A stretch of DNA of 64,000 bases from Deuterostichococcus epilithicus (Eukaryota > Chlorophyta > Trebouxiophyceae > Prasiolales > Stichococcaceae), in NCBI GenBank assembly GCA_033439295.1, contig JAVTLE010000023.1, positions 4,128,530-4,192,529 of the forward strand, given 5' to 3'. The notes under the pieces were generated by a model. That model did no database searches and was not told the origin of the DNA. It saw nothing but the letters and a program-made list of their open reading frames with translations. Of the stretch, positions 45,588-57,000 are shown piece by piece; position 1 is the stretch's first letter; each line of letters opens with the position of its first letter. The position numbers were made by a program, and so were the translations under genes.

Positions 45588-47331
45588 AGCGCCCCCCGGG
45601 CGCACTTACGCCGCGGCGGTACCTAGATCACTGTCTGCTGGTGACAGTGGGCCGGATGCAAGCTGTCTACCTCTGGCCAGTTGCAGGGTTGCGGCGCCGA
45701 CCAATGTCCTGCAGCGTCCGTACGGAGCGTGTGAGACCAGGGCCAGCTGGACTGCGAGCACTGGGGGGGCGAAAGCCTGCGAGGTGCTGCGCTGCAAGCT
45801 GCCATGCAGAACAGAGCGTCTTGAAAGTCAAACGAGGCCGTCAGTCACTCTGCGCGTACAGACGTTGCACTGTGAAGGGCCAGGTCCCCGGCAAAAAGCA
45901 TGATCAAAGTGGCGACTCGAACAGCGCGATCGCCGCTCGTGCAGTGTCGCAGATCGCTGGGCATCATGTTCCTTGGGTGTGGGCTGCATGCACGGCCGCT
46001 GCACGCGCTTGTACACAGACGCTGCTGGTCGTGCTGATCTCACCAGTGAAAAGCAGTAGGGGGTAGACCCGCTCTCGCGTCTGCCGGCGAGGCCGCAGCA
46101 GCACCCCCGTTCTTTTCGGTGCAACTGCACTTCTCACTGTCGCTTCTGAAACGGCTCGATCGTTCCATCTCCAGGCTGGTATGTGTGGGAGGAATCAGAG
46201 CGGGTGATGCTCTGCGGGCGGATCCCAGTTTAGCTGATCAGGCTAGGGCCGTGTTCACACTAGCCTCACTCGAGCCTCACTCAGCGCTCGCATGAGTGAG
46301 GGGTGACTCATAAGCCCTCAAAGGGAGGAGATAAGACATTCTCGCGCTCGCTGCCGGGCTGCCCGGGCGTCACCGCGACCCGCGCGTTCACCTCACTCAG
46401 GCACATCACTCAAGATCCTGAGTGAGGGGCGACCCTCACTCAGGATTTCGGGGGCTTGAGTGAGGTGGCTTGAGTGAGGTGACTCAGCCAAACCCTAAAG
46501 TTCCTGTAATAAGTGATGCAGAATCGCTAGTCTGAACACGGCCTAGGAGCCTAAGTGTTCTGTCTGTAGAGATCTCTGTCCACGTGGCAACTTCTCGTTG
46601 GTTGCACAGCAATTCACAACAGCTACGATTCTCTTCTGTGCAGAATTGTTACCGTTGCCAGAAGCCGCCGGGAAGAGCCATCTACATTCACCTGCTGCAG
46701 TCAACTGCCGTCGGTTCAGACCAACGTCGTCGACGTCTTCCGTCGACGTTCCGTGGTCCGTAAACGCGCGACTCCCCCCGGCCAGGTAACAACGATGCGT
46801 TGACACGCGACGAGGGTCCTGAGCTCACAAGGACGGCCTGCCACATCGATACACTTAGGAATTTGTTCTGCATGGTGACTACAGCAGCTGCGCTACGGTG
46901 GTTCAACGGGCGAGCATCACCAAATTAGGGTCACAGACACAACAGCCAAGGTGCAGCCGTGAACAGTTGCAGTGGTAAATTGAAATCGCAACTGACTGAT
47001 TGAATTCGACGTACACAATGCGCGTCGGTTCACTCGACTCACTCGTTGATTCACGGCGGATCGAGCCCAGATCACCACATCGCCCATGTTGTTTCAACAA
47101 TCTGGCCGCTTGACATCCGCGACCAGTAATCTACTAGATCGTCTTCGTCAGCTTTTGCCAAAGCGAGTGGTCATTTGCAAAATAAGCTGTTGAGGTTTAT
47201 GCCCGCGGCTCGCATCCTGGGAAGCTTGATGCACACAGTTGGAAATCTTGTGCCAATCCCAGCGAAGGTCTTGACAGAAATTGAGATGCTGTCCCACACA
47301 GGCGCTCGACTCCCCCGCTGCTGCATCTACC
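45588..47331. other. Divergent intergenic region containing a MITE
   Basis: This lies between the transporter start (minus) and the plus-strand gene at 47332 and should contain both promoters. Apart from the MITE at 46247-46543 I see no gene. The part 46550-47280 is lower in GC than its surroundings and carries no convincing coding frame. Confidence 0.5.
46247..46543. mobile_element. MITE-like non-autonomous DNA transposon, about 297 bp
   Basis: The left end ggccgtgttcacactag (46247-46263) and right end ctagtctgaacacggcc (46527-46543) are inverted repeats of 17 bp with one mismatch. The trinucleotide TAG flanks both sides (46244-46246, 46544-46546) and may be a 3-bp target duplication. There is no coding capacity. 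The interior is filled with many copies of GAGTGAG and its complement CTCACTC in both orientations, so the element can fold on itself. The ends resemble the GGGCCGT ends of Tourist/PIF-Harbinger MITEs of plants, but the TAG duplication is not the usual TWA, so the superfamily is tentative. Confidence 0.75.
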
Positions 47332-48528
47332 ATGCCGGCTCTGATGGACTCTGCCGTGCTCCTCGCCCCTGCCGCTGCACCACCCGCTGCGTCCAAGGTG
47401 CAGCATGAGTTTGAGGCGCATGGCCAGCTGTCGGCGGTGCTGCCGGGGTCTGAGGCCGTCTCACCCGCCGGATCCGGCGCGCTCGATGATTGGCAGGTTG
47501 GTGCCCACCGAGCACTTGCATCTTGCGCAGGCCCTCTCCTTGCGAGACTCCAACAGTTCCCTTACTGCCTGAGCGGCGGGCACCGTACCGCAACGCGGTA
47601 CTGTCATGGTGTTTTGGAGGCCGTGCTGCCACCACAAATCCCGCGGGCCTCACTCCTTGTCGCTTGCCATGCGCAGGTGCTGTCGCTGGCGGAGATCCGA
47701 ACGGCGCTCGCCCCGGCCTGCGCCGATGTGCCCGTCGACGGCGACGCCCCGGCCGCCGGCCTGCCGATCAGCCCCGGCAAGGCGCGCGGCGCTCGGAGCC
47801 GCCGAGGCCGGTCCAGGAGCGCCTCATCACAGCGCCCGTCCAGCGGCGACGCGGCAGGCGGCGGATCTGATGCCGATGCAGAGGCGCCCACCAAAGCCGC
47901 ACCGTCCCCCAGCGCCACGGCCTGCAGGGCGAGCCTGCTGCCGGGCGGTGGCAGCCGGCCCGGGGCCATCCGCGCCTGGAACCCCTTTGCTGGCCTGAGG
48001 CTCATGGGGCCTCGCCACAAGGCGGGCTCCCACATCCTGGACCTTGCGCAGCCGCTCGCGTCAAAGGCGGCTGCCGCGGCGCAGCCGACCGCTGCTGCGC
48101 CGCCGCCGCCGTCATTGGCTGCAGCCCCAGAGGCTGCCGCGCTGCTACCGCCCACAGTCGAGACGCACGGTCTGGCGGACAGCACGCCAGACATCGACTC
48201 CGCACCCGCCGATGCGGGCCTCGTGGCAGCCGCCGGCGAGGCGGCCGCCGAGCCGGAAATGGCGGCCGCCTCCGCCGCTGCCGAGCCAGACTACGATACC
48301 GCCAAGGAGTGGGGCGGCCTGACGGGCAGCAAGCCGATGTCTGGCAGCCGGCTGGCCGCCAAGGCGGGCGTCGCCAACGAGGCGGGCAGCGGCGGCAGCG
48401 GCAGCTCCGGCGAGGATGGCACCTCCGCGGCGGAGGCTCGCCGCCTGCCTGCCGCGGCAACCGATTACAGCCTGGCGGGCGCCAAGAAGTCGGCAAAGAA
48501 GGGCAAAAAGAAGCGCTCCCGCAAGTGA
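47332..48528 (+). CDS. Low-complexity protein with lysine-rich C terminus, function unknown
   Basis: I do not recognise a family. The frame opens at ATG 47332 (MPALMDSAVLLAP) and ends at 48528 with KKSAKKGKKKRSRK, a basic tail that could bind nucleic acid or act as a nuclear/nucleolar signal. The middle is alanine/proline/serine-rich with an RSRRGRSRS patch. A conserved-looking segment is KEWGGLTGSKPMSGSRLAAK near 48305. A segment 47497-47676 has good GT and AG borders (tggcag|gttggt and gcgcag|gtgctg), lower GC, and a length of 180 bp. Removing it joins ALDDWQ to VLSLAEIR in phase; it contains no in-frame stop. With it the protein is 398 residues and without it 338. A TGTAA at about 48707 is a plausible algal polyadenylation signal. 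Confidence 0.6.
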   Translation: MPALMDSAVLLAPAAAPPAASKVQHEFEAHGQLSAVLPGSEAVSPAGSGALDDWQVGAHRALASCAGPLLARLQQFPYCLSGGHRTATRYCHGVLEAVLPPQIPRASLLVACHAQVLSLAEIRTALAPACADVPVDGDAPAAGLPISPGKARGARSRRGRSRSASSQRPSSGDAAGGGSDADAEAPTKAAPSPSATACRASLLPGGGSRPGAIRAWNPFAGLRLMGPRHKAGSHILDLAQPLASKAAAAAQPTAAAPPPPSLAAAPEAAALLPPTVETHGLADSTPDIDSAPADAGLVAAAGEAAAEPEMAAASAAAEPDYDTAKEWGGLTGSKPMSGSRLAAKAGVANEAGSGGSGSSGEDGTSAAEARRLPAAATDYSLAGAKKSAKKGKKKRSRK

Positions 48529-49561
48529 CCCGCGGCTGTGCAGAGTCGTGCTGCCGACATCTTGCTGCGGGGAAAGAGCTGCATGAGAGAGCTCTCGCGC
48601 CTCGGCCCATGCGTCGCAGCGCTGCTGGATGGGGCTCGAGGAATAACGGCTGGAGAAGCCGGTGTTTCTTGATGTAATCACTGTAGAATGCAACGCAGGC
48701 ACAACTGTAACTTTGCTCCGACGTCGACAGTCTTTGAATTGCATCGACAGCACTGTACTGACAACGAGAACTGCAAAAATTGCCACATGTTGCCATCTGT
48801 GTGCCAGAGAGAGTATTGTGTGAATGCGCGTTGAAGCAGCTGTCAGCATGAGCCAGGGAGGCAGTCCGCTGTGGCTGTTCAAGTGTTTAGGCAGTGCCTA
48901 GGTATCTGAAGTGTATGACGCTATTTGGTCGTAGTTTTTTCTGCCCCATCACCTTTGCGCACGTCGGCGCGCGGGGCAGTGGGCCACAGTTATGCAACCG
49001 TTTGCATGATAGTGTGCGATACCTGCTGTCAGGCAGCGGATCTGGATGACTTCATTATGGTTATATCTGAAGAGCCTTGCACTTGGAACACCAACTGATC
49101 TGCTTCGCGCTGTAAACTTCTCAGTTCCATACCGACCACAGCATCTCTGGCCATTTGTTGAGCTTAGACAACAGCGTAATCATCAGATCCATGTTCAACT
49201 CACTAGCTCCAGCAACAGAGATCCGGACTATGAGTTTCGGCTGTCTGCTGGTCACTCCCAGTGCAACGGCGCCCATCATCCAAATGTGCATCAGGCCACC
49301 TGTCGCTTGACAAACGCCGCAGTACTACTGCACCCGTGATCCACCCACCGGATCCCGGTGGGCGGGCAGACGCGATTGCCTCCAGCAGCTCCATGCGACT
49401 GCGCCACCCCCACTCACCCGGCCTGAGGCGCGACGGGACACCTNGCCNGCCCGCCACCGCCGCAGGCCCCGTCCCGGCGCGCGCCCACGCCCAGCTACAA
49501 CCCGAGCCGCAGGTACACCCCGGCCTTGCCGCCTCGGCCGCCTCAGGTGCCGTCGAGGTAC
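48529..49561. other. 3' flanks of two convergent unknown genes
   Basis: 48529-48720 is the probable 3' UTR of the 47332 gene (TGTAA near 48707). The rest is moderately AT-rich without coding signal until 49330. From there a GC-rich stretch with two N bases (49444, 49448) may contain further minus-strand sequence. Confidence 0.45.
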
Positions 49562-51833
49562 AACCAGCTCACACGCCCAGCTCCGACATGAGCCGCTCAG
49601 CCGCAGCGTGCTGGTCGTCGTGCCCCTCCGTCGCCGCCGCCGTGGGAGCTTCTGCATTCCCCTCCTCACCGGCGGCGCCTGCTGGGCCAGGGCAGGGGTT
49701 CAGCATGGAGGTTGGCCTATTGTTGCGCCATACATTGAGGCGATTGACGGCGAGCACAGGCAGACAGCAGGACGCTCTGTGCCACACGACTCAGCTGGTA
49801 GGCTGGCCGCTAGTGGACGACTCAGCTTGTATGCTGGCAGCTGTTCGGACTACTCGGCTGCGAAACTGTCTGCTGTCTGAACATGAAATGCGAGCCCTTC
49901 ATGGAAGCACCGGCATTGCCGCCTGCGGGGGCGGGCTGGCGACGGGGGCGGCGGCGCGCCGACGGCGCCAGCCAGATCTCGCGCACGCCCAACACCTCCC
50001 TGCAAAACATCGCGGACGGGACACCATTCAGGCTCCAGGGTTCAGGTCAACCCCTGTAGCACCACTGCTGCACACGCCAGGCTGCTCGCTGACTTGCTGC
50101 AGGCCTCCGGCCAGCCACATCATGGCAAGAGCAGCGCATCCCGCAGGCGGCAGGCCGCCGCGCACAGTGCCAAAGACACATCCGCCGCAAGCGTTCAACC
50201 ACCCCGCGCAGCCCTCGAAGACATTCGCGGACTATTCAAGAACCGACTTGCACAGCCAACGAAGCGCACCCGGAGCGCGGGTCGCGGGCAACCTCCAGGA
50301 TGTGGCCGGCCTCAAAGGGGTCCTTGCCCTCGTCCTCCTCGTCTTCCGCCTGGATATCGAAACAGAAGCTTCTGCTGTTCTCTCTTCTGGGCTGTCAATA
50401 GGAATGTGTAACCACAGTGCATAGGAAAACATAACTATGCAGACCATCCACTGCAGGCCACTCAGCTGATGCCAGCGCCCAAACTCCGAGACTGCTCTCA
50501 ATATTGAAGTTGCACGCCAAATGCGACAGCACAGCGCCTCATAAACTGGTTTGCACGAACGATGAGGTAGACATCGGAACAGACCTTGGCGTCGGCCACC
50601 GCCTGGTGGTCGTCACCCCAGCGCCCGGACTGGCCGCGGTGCGCGCCGTCGCTGCCGCCGGTGGCGTTGCCGCCCGCAGCGGCGCCCGCGGCTCCGCCGG
50701 CTCGGTCCCCTCGGCGCCTGCCTCAGGCAGCGGCGCAGCGGCCTTGGCGGCGGCGGCGGCCTCGGCGGCGGACGTGGCGGTCGCCCACAGCTGCTCGCGC
50801 GTCAACGGCTGCCTGCAGCACGAAAAAATCCCGACACGCTCAGCAAGGGCACAGACTTCGGCGCTGGCGCATGCAGCCTCAGCCAGCATGAGCATGTTTT
50901 ACAGAGAAGGTTGGGCAGAGATCAGGAATTCAGAGTCTTGCCAATGTACCAGCGAGAAAGCAGCAACGACGCATCGAGCAGCCGGCAGGCTGATCGACGG
51001 CATACCCTGTGGTCTCGTCGACGGCAGGGCGCCAGGCGAGGCGGGGGGCGCGCCCACCACCGCCGGCACGCCCGCCACTGCCACGACCTGCAGTACCGGG
51101 ATGCCGGCTATCTTCGGCCGCTGCCAGGTCGCGACAAGTGACGTGCCCCCGCTCTCGCTCTTGATAGCCACCCAAAAGCGCACAAAAAGCTGGGCCTTTC
51201 AGGTACGCGGCTCGCGACCGCCGACACTGAAATGCTCTAGACACCGGCAACACTTACCGAAACACTCTGAGACAGGAGGATAGCGGGGCACGCACCGCGG
51301 CCGCGGCCGTCACGCCCGCCGCGCCGATCGCCGCCCGGCCCCACAGCGGCGTCCCCAGCAGTGCCAGAGGCGGAGCCCTGGTGTACTGCGGCCATCGCGC
51401 TGTCATCTCCTTGGTGGTCCGCCCGGCCATTGCCTCCCTGCAGGTGACGGAACCGGTGTCGTCAGCATCCGGTCAGCTTTTCGGTTAGCCACACTCTGGC
51501 ACTGTGCAGCAGCGACCCGTCAAGACGGAGGCTTCCAGCAATGACCTCTGGTATTGGCAAAGAAGATGGCTGCACCCGACATGCAGGCTTGCTACTGTAG
51601 TTGGGAGTGTGATCCGGCAAGCCGGGTGGACGCCGGAAGCTTCTCACCGGCTCCTGTGCCTGACGCTGCGCCTGTCGCTCCCTGCGTTCACGCTCCCGAG
51701 CGCCGCCCCGAGGGCGAGGCCTGCCCCGCCGCGTGCCCCGGCCGCCCTGCTCGCCCGTTTCGGCGTTGCCAGCGTTCGGTGGCTCGTCAGCCAGCGGAGG
51801 AGTAGGGATGCCGAGCTCGTGGCCCTCAGACAT
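49562..51833 (-). CDS. Multi-exon gene of unknown function, one predicted membrane helix
   Basis: Family not recognised. ATG 51833 opens an Arg/Gly/Glu-rich exon to 51648 (MSEGHELGIPTPPLADEP, later RERERRERQAQRQAQEP). The next exon, about 51433-51296, encodes MAGRTTKEMTARWPQ and a hydrophobic run. It continues across the join into LFVRFWVAIKSESGG (exon from about 51208), forming a likely membrane helix. That exon also holds VATWQRPKIAGIPVLQV. A further exon near 50820-50575 is Ala-rich (LTREQLWATATSAAEAAAAA). An acidic exon at about 50371-50263 reads QAEDEEDEGKDPFEAGHIL. The last exon, about 49678-49562, ends AAAERLMSELGV. Exons between 50260 and 49700 are unresolved, and frame choice in the Ala-rich exon is ambiguous. 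The model is a sketch. Confidence 0.45.
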
Positions 51834-52201
51834 GCTTGGAGCAGTAGCAACACCGATCGAAGCGCACTTGCGCGAATGCGGCAGGCAGCAGGCGTTTGGT
51901 GACTGTTGATCGCCCTTCAAGCCAGGAGCGCTCGGCTGCGTGAGCAATGCCGTCCCACCAGCAGCAATCTAAGTTGTGCAGCGCTTAGAAAGTGAGGAGT
52001 GCTACGCAGTTGTGTTACTGTGTGCCGGTCTGTGGTGCGTGCGTGCTTTTCGGAACATGCCGGTTTGCTTTCGGAGAACCGCATGTCACGTCCGATGCCT
52101 CGGCACCCAGCACACATAGCTTGTATCCTGGGTCCCCAGCGATGTATGAGAACACGATGCACATGTGACCTGCATGACCTGCATGCAACACCTGGTGGCT
52201 G
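51834..52201. other. Short divergent spacer, shared promoter region
   Basis: About 370 bp between the start of the unknown minus-strand gene and the POP5 start. Nothing recognisable apart from the location, which implies a bidirectional promoter. Confidence 0.5.
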
Positions 52202-53608
52202 ATGGTCAGGTTTAAGAACAGGCAAGCATTCGACCAAGTTGTCTTCCGCCTCAGCGCCTGATTAACTGCATGCAGCGACGTGCTGTACAGCTGTGATACA
52301 TGATGTATACTGCATGATGCAGGTACCTTCTGTGTGAGATCCTGTGGAAAGACGGCAAGGTCGACGTCAACATCAGTGCGCCTGCACACACCTGCCGCGC
52401 TGTCATGCATGAGACAGTGCTGGCTCGTGCAGCCGTTATGCCAGTCGTTTGTCTCCAACTTGCAGTCGACTCACTATCATGTCACCCTGCAGACGAGGCG
52501 GCCCTGATCGGCGCCATCCGCGACAGCGTCGCCCAGAATTTCGGCGACCATGGCGCCGGCACCAGCGCCGCTTCACTTACAGGTGAGGGTGTGGTTATCA
52601 ATGATTTGAGACAACGAAGCTGGAAGACGGTCCACAACTGGCCGATCACGCCAATCCGTCTGACTCTGGGCTCTACATGCCTCATGCCTTGCAGTGCGCT
52701 GCGCCGCAAGGCAAAACTTCAAAAATCTGAGTGCGCCGCTTTTTCAATGATTGCAGTGAAGTGCTACAACCCCTACACCGGCCTGTGCGTCGTTCGCTGC
52801 CGCAAGGAGCATCTCCAGCAGGCAGGCTCACCGGCATGGCACCCTTGCATGATGGTGTCTCGTAGTTGCTGCACGCCACTGCAAGGCACCGTGCATGGTC
52901 AAGCACTGTCGCTCTGCAAGTCGAAATGAGGCATTTACAGCGGTGTGATTGCGGCAGGTGTGGTGCAGCATTTCGATACTGACGGCCATCCGGCGTCGCA
53001 CCGTGACCGTCCGCCTTGTTCATCTTGCGGGTGCGCCGGCGGCGCTGTTGCTGATGTCCGTCATTGATCAGATTCGGCGACTTCGAGACATTTCACGTTG
53101 CGCAAGAGCGCAACATTGGATCAGCGCTGAGGAGGCGGGGGATGGGGGGAGATGGGAAGGCTCAGCACGGCTGCGGAGGACATGGCACGGCTGGGTGTCA
53201 TGTGTGCGGGGTGGTTGCGGGGCGTGGTGGCTTAAAGCCTGCAGCAGGCGGCTTGTGTGGGGCCTGTCCACGAGGTCTGCGAAGCCTGCACTCGAGCGCG
53301 TATGCCCGGCACGAGCAGGCACGGTGCAGTCCTGCCGCGCCAGGGCGGTGGAGTACAACAGCATTGCCATGGAGCGCGCGCGCCTGGCGCCCAAGGTGCA
53401 GCCTCTACTCCCGTTTCCAATAGGAGTGAACTCAAGGACAGCATGCTTGTACAGTGTCTGATCCTGCACAGTCCATTCTCGCATCTTGGCAGGCCCCCAA
53501 GCCCGCGTCGCGAGACTGGTTGCTGAGAAAGAACTCCCCCGGGCCGCCGCGCAGCAATGGGTGGCGGCAGATGCGGCGGCGGCCAAGCTCGCCGCCCTGG
53601 CGTTCTAA
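52202..53608 (+). CDS. POP5: POP5 subunit of RNase P / RNase MRP
   Basis: Protein subunit of RNase P (tRNA 5' maturation) and RNase MRP (rRNA processing). Exon 1 (52202-52221) encodes MVRFKNR; later exons are 52323-52375 (YLLCEILWKDGKVDV), 52493-52582 (ALIGAIRDSVAQNFGDHGAG), 52757-52821 (VKCYNPYTGLCVVRC), 52958-53030 (HLAG) and 53319-53395 (GTVQSCRARAVEYNS). These exons total exactly 126 codons. Order and spacing match POP5 throughout. Two introns have GC donors (52222 and 52822). The last exon starts at 53493. In the phase set upstream it reads through to about 53786 with unlikely composition. One base over, it encodes a helical alanine-rich tail (LVAEKELPRAAAQQW) ending at TAA 53608. A base error, an unusual splice site or a real frame change may explain this. 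Confidence 0.9.
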
Positions 53609-54039
53609 GCCTGCGCTGTGTTTGGCGGGGCGCCCAGCTGCGGGTCATCTGTGCCCCTGCCGCAGCGGGCGGCTGGCCTCTCCAGCCCCGACGGCGCAGC
53701 AGCTGCCCGGCGGCCGCTATGACCTGGGTCGAGCGCAAGGTGAGCCCGGCGAGCCGGCAAGGGGCGTGAGGCCAAATGTGGTATGACTGGACAGGCATGC
53801 TGGCGGCAAGCTCGCTTCGCGCCACCCATTGAGGATGCGCTAATCGTCTTCACCACCCTGCCTGCTCCATGACTGCCTGGGACTCCGGATGCTGTGACCT
53901 TGCCGTCCTTCGTTGCTGCAGCAGCGCCGGCCGACGCTGCAGCGCCAGACCCTGCCACCCCTCGCCCACGCCACACCAGCGGGGCCTCATCAGCCGCCGT
54001 CCTTGTCTCTGCCTCAAGTCGCTGACACTCTTTGCTGAG
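53609..54039. other. Spacer between POP5 and RRP44
   Basis: About 430 bp. It must contain the POP5 3' UTR and probably the promoter and first coding exon (start codon) of the RRP44 gene, which I could not identify. Confidence 0.45.
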
Positions 54040-57000
54040 GACGCTGCAGGCGTGGCGGACGCTGCGCTTCCGGCGGCACGCGCAAGCGGTGACGCAGGTG
54101 GCGGCGGAGGCGTACCTGCGCACCGATGTGCCCTGCGGCTGGGCCGGATGTCGGTTCTGCTCGCCCACCGAGCCCGCCATTTCCAGGTGAGAGTGGATTG
54201 AGCACATTACAACCCCTCCGGATCCCTGGATCATGCTGCATGGCAGCTTGCACCCTGTCATGCTTACTTGGAGGCCAGCGCCTTTGGCGGCGTGACTGAT
54301 GCTCTCCGGGGCTTGACCCCCGGCCGGGCGGCCGCCCACACTGCACATTGACCGAGGGCCCCCATCCCAGCACATCACACCGCAACAGTGCGGATCACGG
54401 TGTGGTGCCGAATGCGGCTGCGCCGGTGCCCTGAGCACCGCAGGCGGCGCTGCTGCAGGGTGCCTTCACCCAGCAAAGTGTGACAGCAACACAGGCATAG
54501 CAACATCCTGTGAAAAACTCCAATCCCTAAACCCTCAACTGGCAGGGGCGCGGACCACGTGGTCGTGCCGGACGCGGCGCTGCTGGCGGCGCTGCTGGAG
54601 GTGTTCGAGCTGCCCGACATGGTCGACTTCCTGCTGCTGTCCAGCGTGCTGCAGCAGGTGCAGTTACGCCCGCAGGACAATGTTGCAGGACAGAGTTGTG
54701 TACACGTGCCGCATCGAGCGAATGTTCGGAGACGAACTCACGCCTCAATGATCGAGCTTGAGCAGCTGGGGCATGCGGCTGGGGAGCAGTGCATCTCGAA
54801 GGCGGCCTCTGCTTGTTTGGGCGCCTTCGGCTGCGGAGCAGCCGCCGCTGTGGGAGGTTGTGTGGACCAGGGTGGGCGGCCCCCGAGGCAGCAGCAGCAG
54901 GCAATTTAGGGTCGATGACACCCTGGGTCATGGGTGGCCAGGTGGCGCAGGGCGGCGACATGCGGCGCGCGGCGCGCGTCAGGGCGCTTTACAAGGACGC
55001 CCGCCGCCGCTGCGCTGCTTTCGACAACCTGCACTTCCTGCCGACCGCGCCGCTGCCGGCCGAGCTGTGCGCGCAGCCTCGCTCGTCCTCACATTGCCCT
55101 GTCTTGGACATCGTCAGCTGCTCGTTGGTTGCTGCTTCGTTGGCCGTGCTCTGCCAAGGCTGCTGCACGCTGAGTGCCCTCAGCTTCGCTGCACGATCGT
55201 GTCACTTAGACTCGCGGCCTGTGGGCAGTACAGCAGCCTGAGTGTGAGACCGATGTCGTGTTGACAACCTCACCGCACTCCGCGCAGGCCACGGCGGGGC
55301 GACCTGGTCCGCTCGGGCCAGTGGCTGGCGCAACACACGGGCCTGCCGGTGGTCGTCCTGTCGGACGCGCTGCTGGCGGCACTCGGCGGCGGCGGCAGCG
55401 ACAGCCCTGGCGCGGTCGCGGAGGGGGGCACAGCGGACGCTGGCGCTGGCGCCGGCGCGCCGAGCGGCGGCGGCATGCCGGCGGCAGCCGGCTGCGAGGC
55501 AGCACCCTCAGCTGTGGAGGCGGAGCCCGCTGCTGCGAGCAGTGGGACGCCGCAATCGGCGCCGGCAGTCGCGCTGGCGCCGGCACAATCGTCCCCGGAT
55601 CATGACGGAGACGACCTTCTGGACGACCTGTTGTCGAGCGGCGGAGCAGCCGCCGGCAAGGCCACAGGTGCTGCGCTGCCATCGCGCAGCACCGCCAGCG
55701 GCGGCGGTGGCGCATCTGTTTGGTCGAAGCCTGTCAGGCCTTGCACCAGGCTGGTCGGAGGCAAGCCTGGCGGTGCACTAAGCGATGGAGATGACCTGCT
55801 CGATGACCTCCTGGGCGGCAGTGATGACAGGGTGCTGCCGGCGGTCACGTTGCCAGCAGTCCCGGCAGCTCCTGCGGCAGCCGTGGTTCCGACCGCCGCA
55901 GCCACAGCTGCAGCAGCAGGCGGCGGGCCGGCAGCGCGGGCGCAGCAGGCACCGCCTCGAGTGCCGCCGGCGCGCGCAGCACCGCTGCCGCTGGCCAAGG
56001 CCATGGCGCCGCTGCAGCGGAGCGAGTCGTCAGAGGGCGACGACCTGCTTGACGAGCTCTTCGGCAGCAGCGCGTTCCTGAACGGTGGCAGCAGCGGCAC
56101 GGCGCACGGGCGCCAGCCCGCGGCGCCGGCTCTGCCTGCGGTCAGCACCCCAGTCCCTTCGCGGCAGCCGGCCCGGCCGGAGTCGAACGGCAGTCGACGG
56201 GCGAGTGCCAGCACGGCGGCCAGCGCAGCTGTGGGCGGCAGCCGGATGGCCACGCCCGGCGCGACGGCAGCGGCGGCGGGGCACGGCGTGGAAGCGGCAG
56301 CAGGAAGCGGCGGCGTGGACGACCTGCTGAGCGAGCTCATGGCGGACGATGCGGCGCACCGGGGGGGCGGGCAGCGCGAGCAGCGGCCGGTGCGGCGGCC
56401 CGCCGACACGACAGCAGCCGGCGGAGTGGACGTCGCCGAGGTGGGTTTTGGGCTGCTGCCATGCTCGCAATGACGGCAGCCTCTCAGACCGTTGGTTGAG
56501 CAGTCGTTCACACGTGACTCCCCGAGCGCAGCGGCTTTCCTATTATCGCAATCTGTTTGCAAAGCTTTGTGAGTTTAGATGTAAAAGTCAAGCCGCGCCG
56601 CTCGGTGTCCGGACGCATACCAGACCAATTGTTGTAATTCTGTACCCTCGCAGGGCGTGACGGTCATGGGAGCTGCGCAGTATTTCCGGTCGCACTGGGG
56701 TGCCTGCGCGCCGGTCATCGACCTGTTCGAGTCGCTGGCGGCCGCCGCGGCGGAGGAGGCTGCAGGAAGCGGGAAGCGGGAAGGCGAGCCGGCCTACGCG
56801 CCGCACCTGGGCGGCGCCGCCGTCGAGGCCGGCCTGGACAGTGGCGCCCTGCTGCAGGTGTTGTCATTTCCCTAGTCAATTGCAGCGGCAGGTGTGGAGC
56901 TTGAAAGGGGTCGCTCAGGCCGCACTGGCAGTTGCTGAGGGTCTGGCGAGGCACCATGTCGACTGTAGCAGCGGGCTCGACTGCGACAGCGCATGGCGCC

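Noticed and set aside
46260-46500. CRISPR-like array of GAGTGAG repeats
   Set aside because: The repeats are 7 bp, irregularly spaced and in both orientations, inside a transposon with inverted ends. Nothing resembles a repeat-spacer pattern.
49261-50424. A 387-codon open frame on the plus strand
   Set aside because: It lies antisense to the minus-strand exons and has no recognisable content. GC-rich DNA often stays open on the opposite strand.
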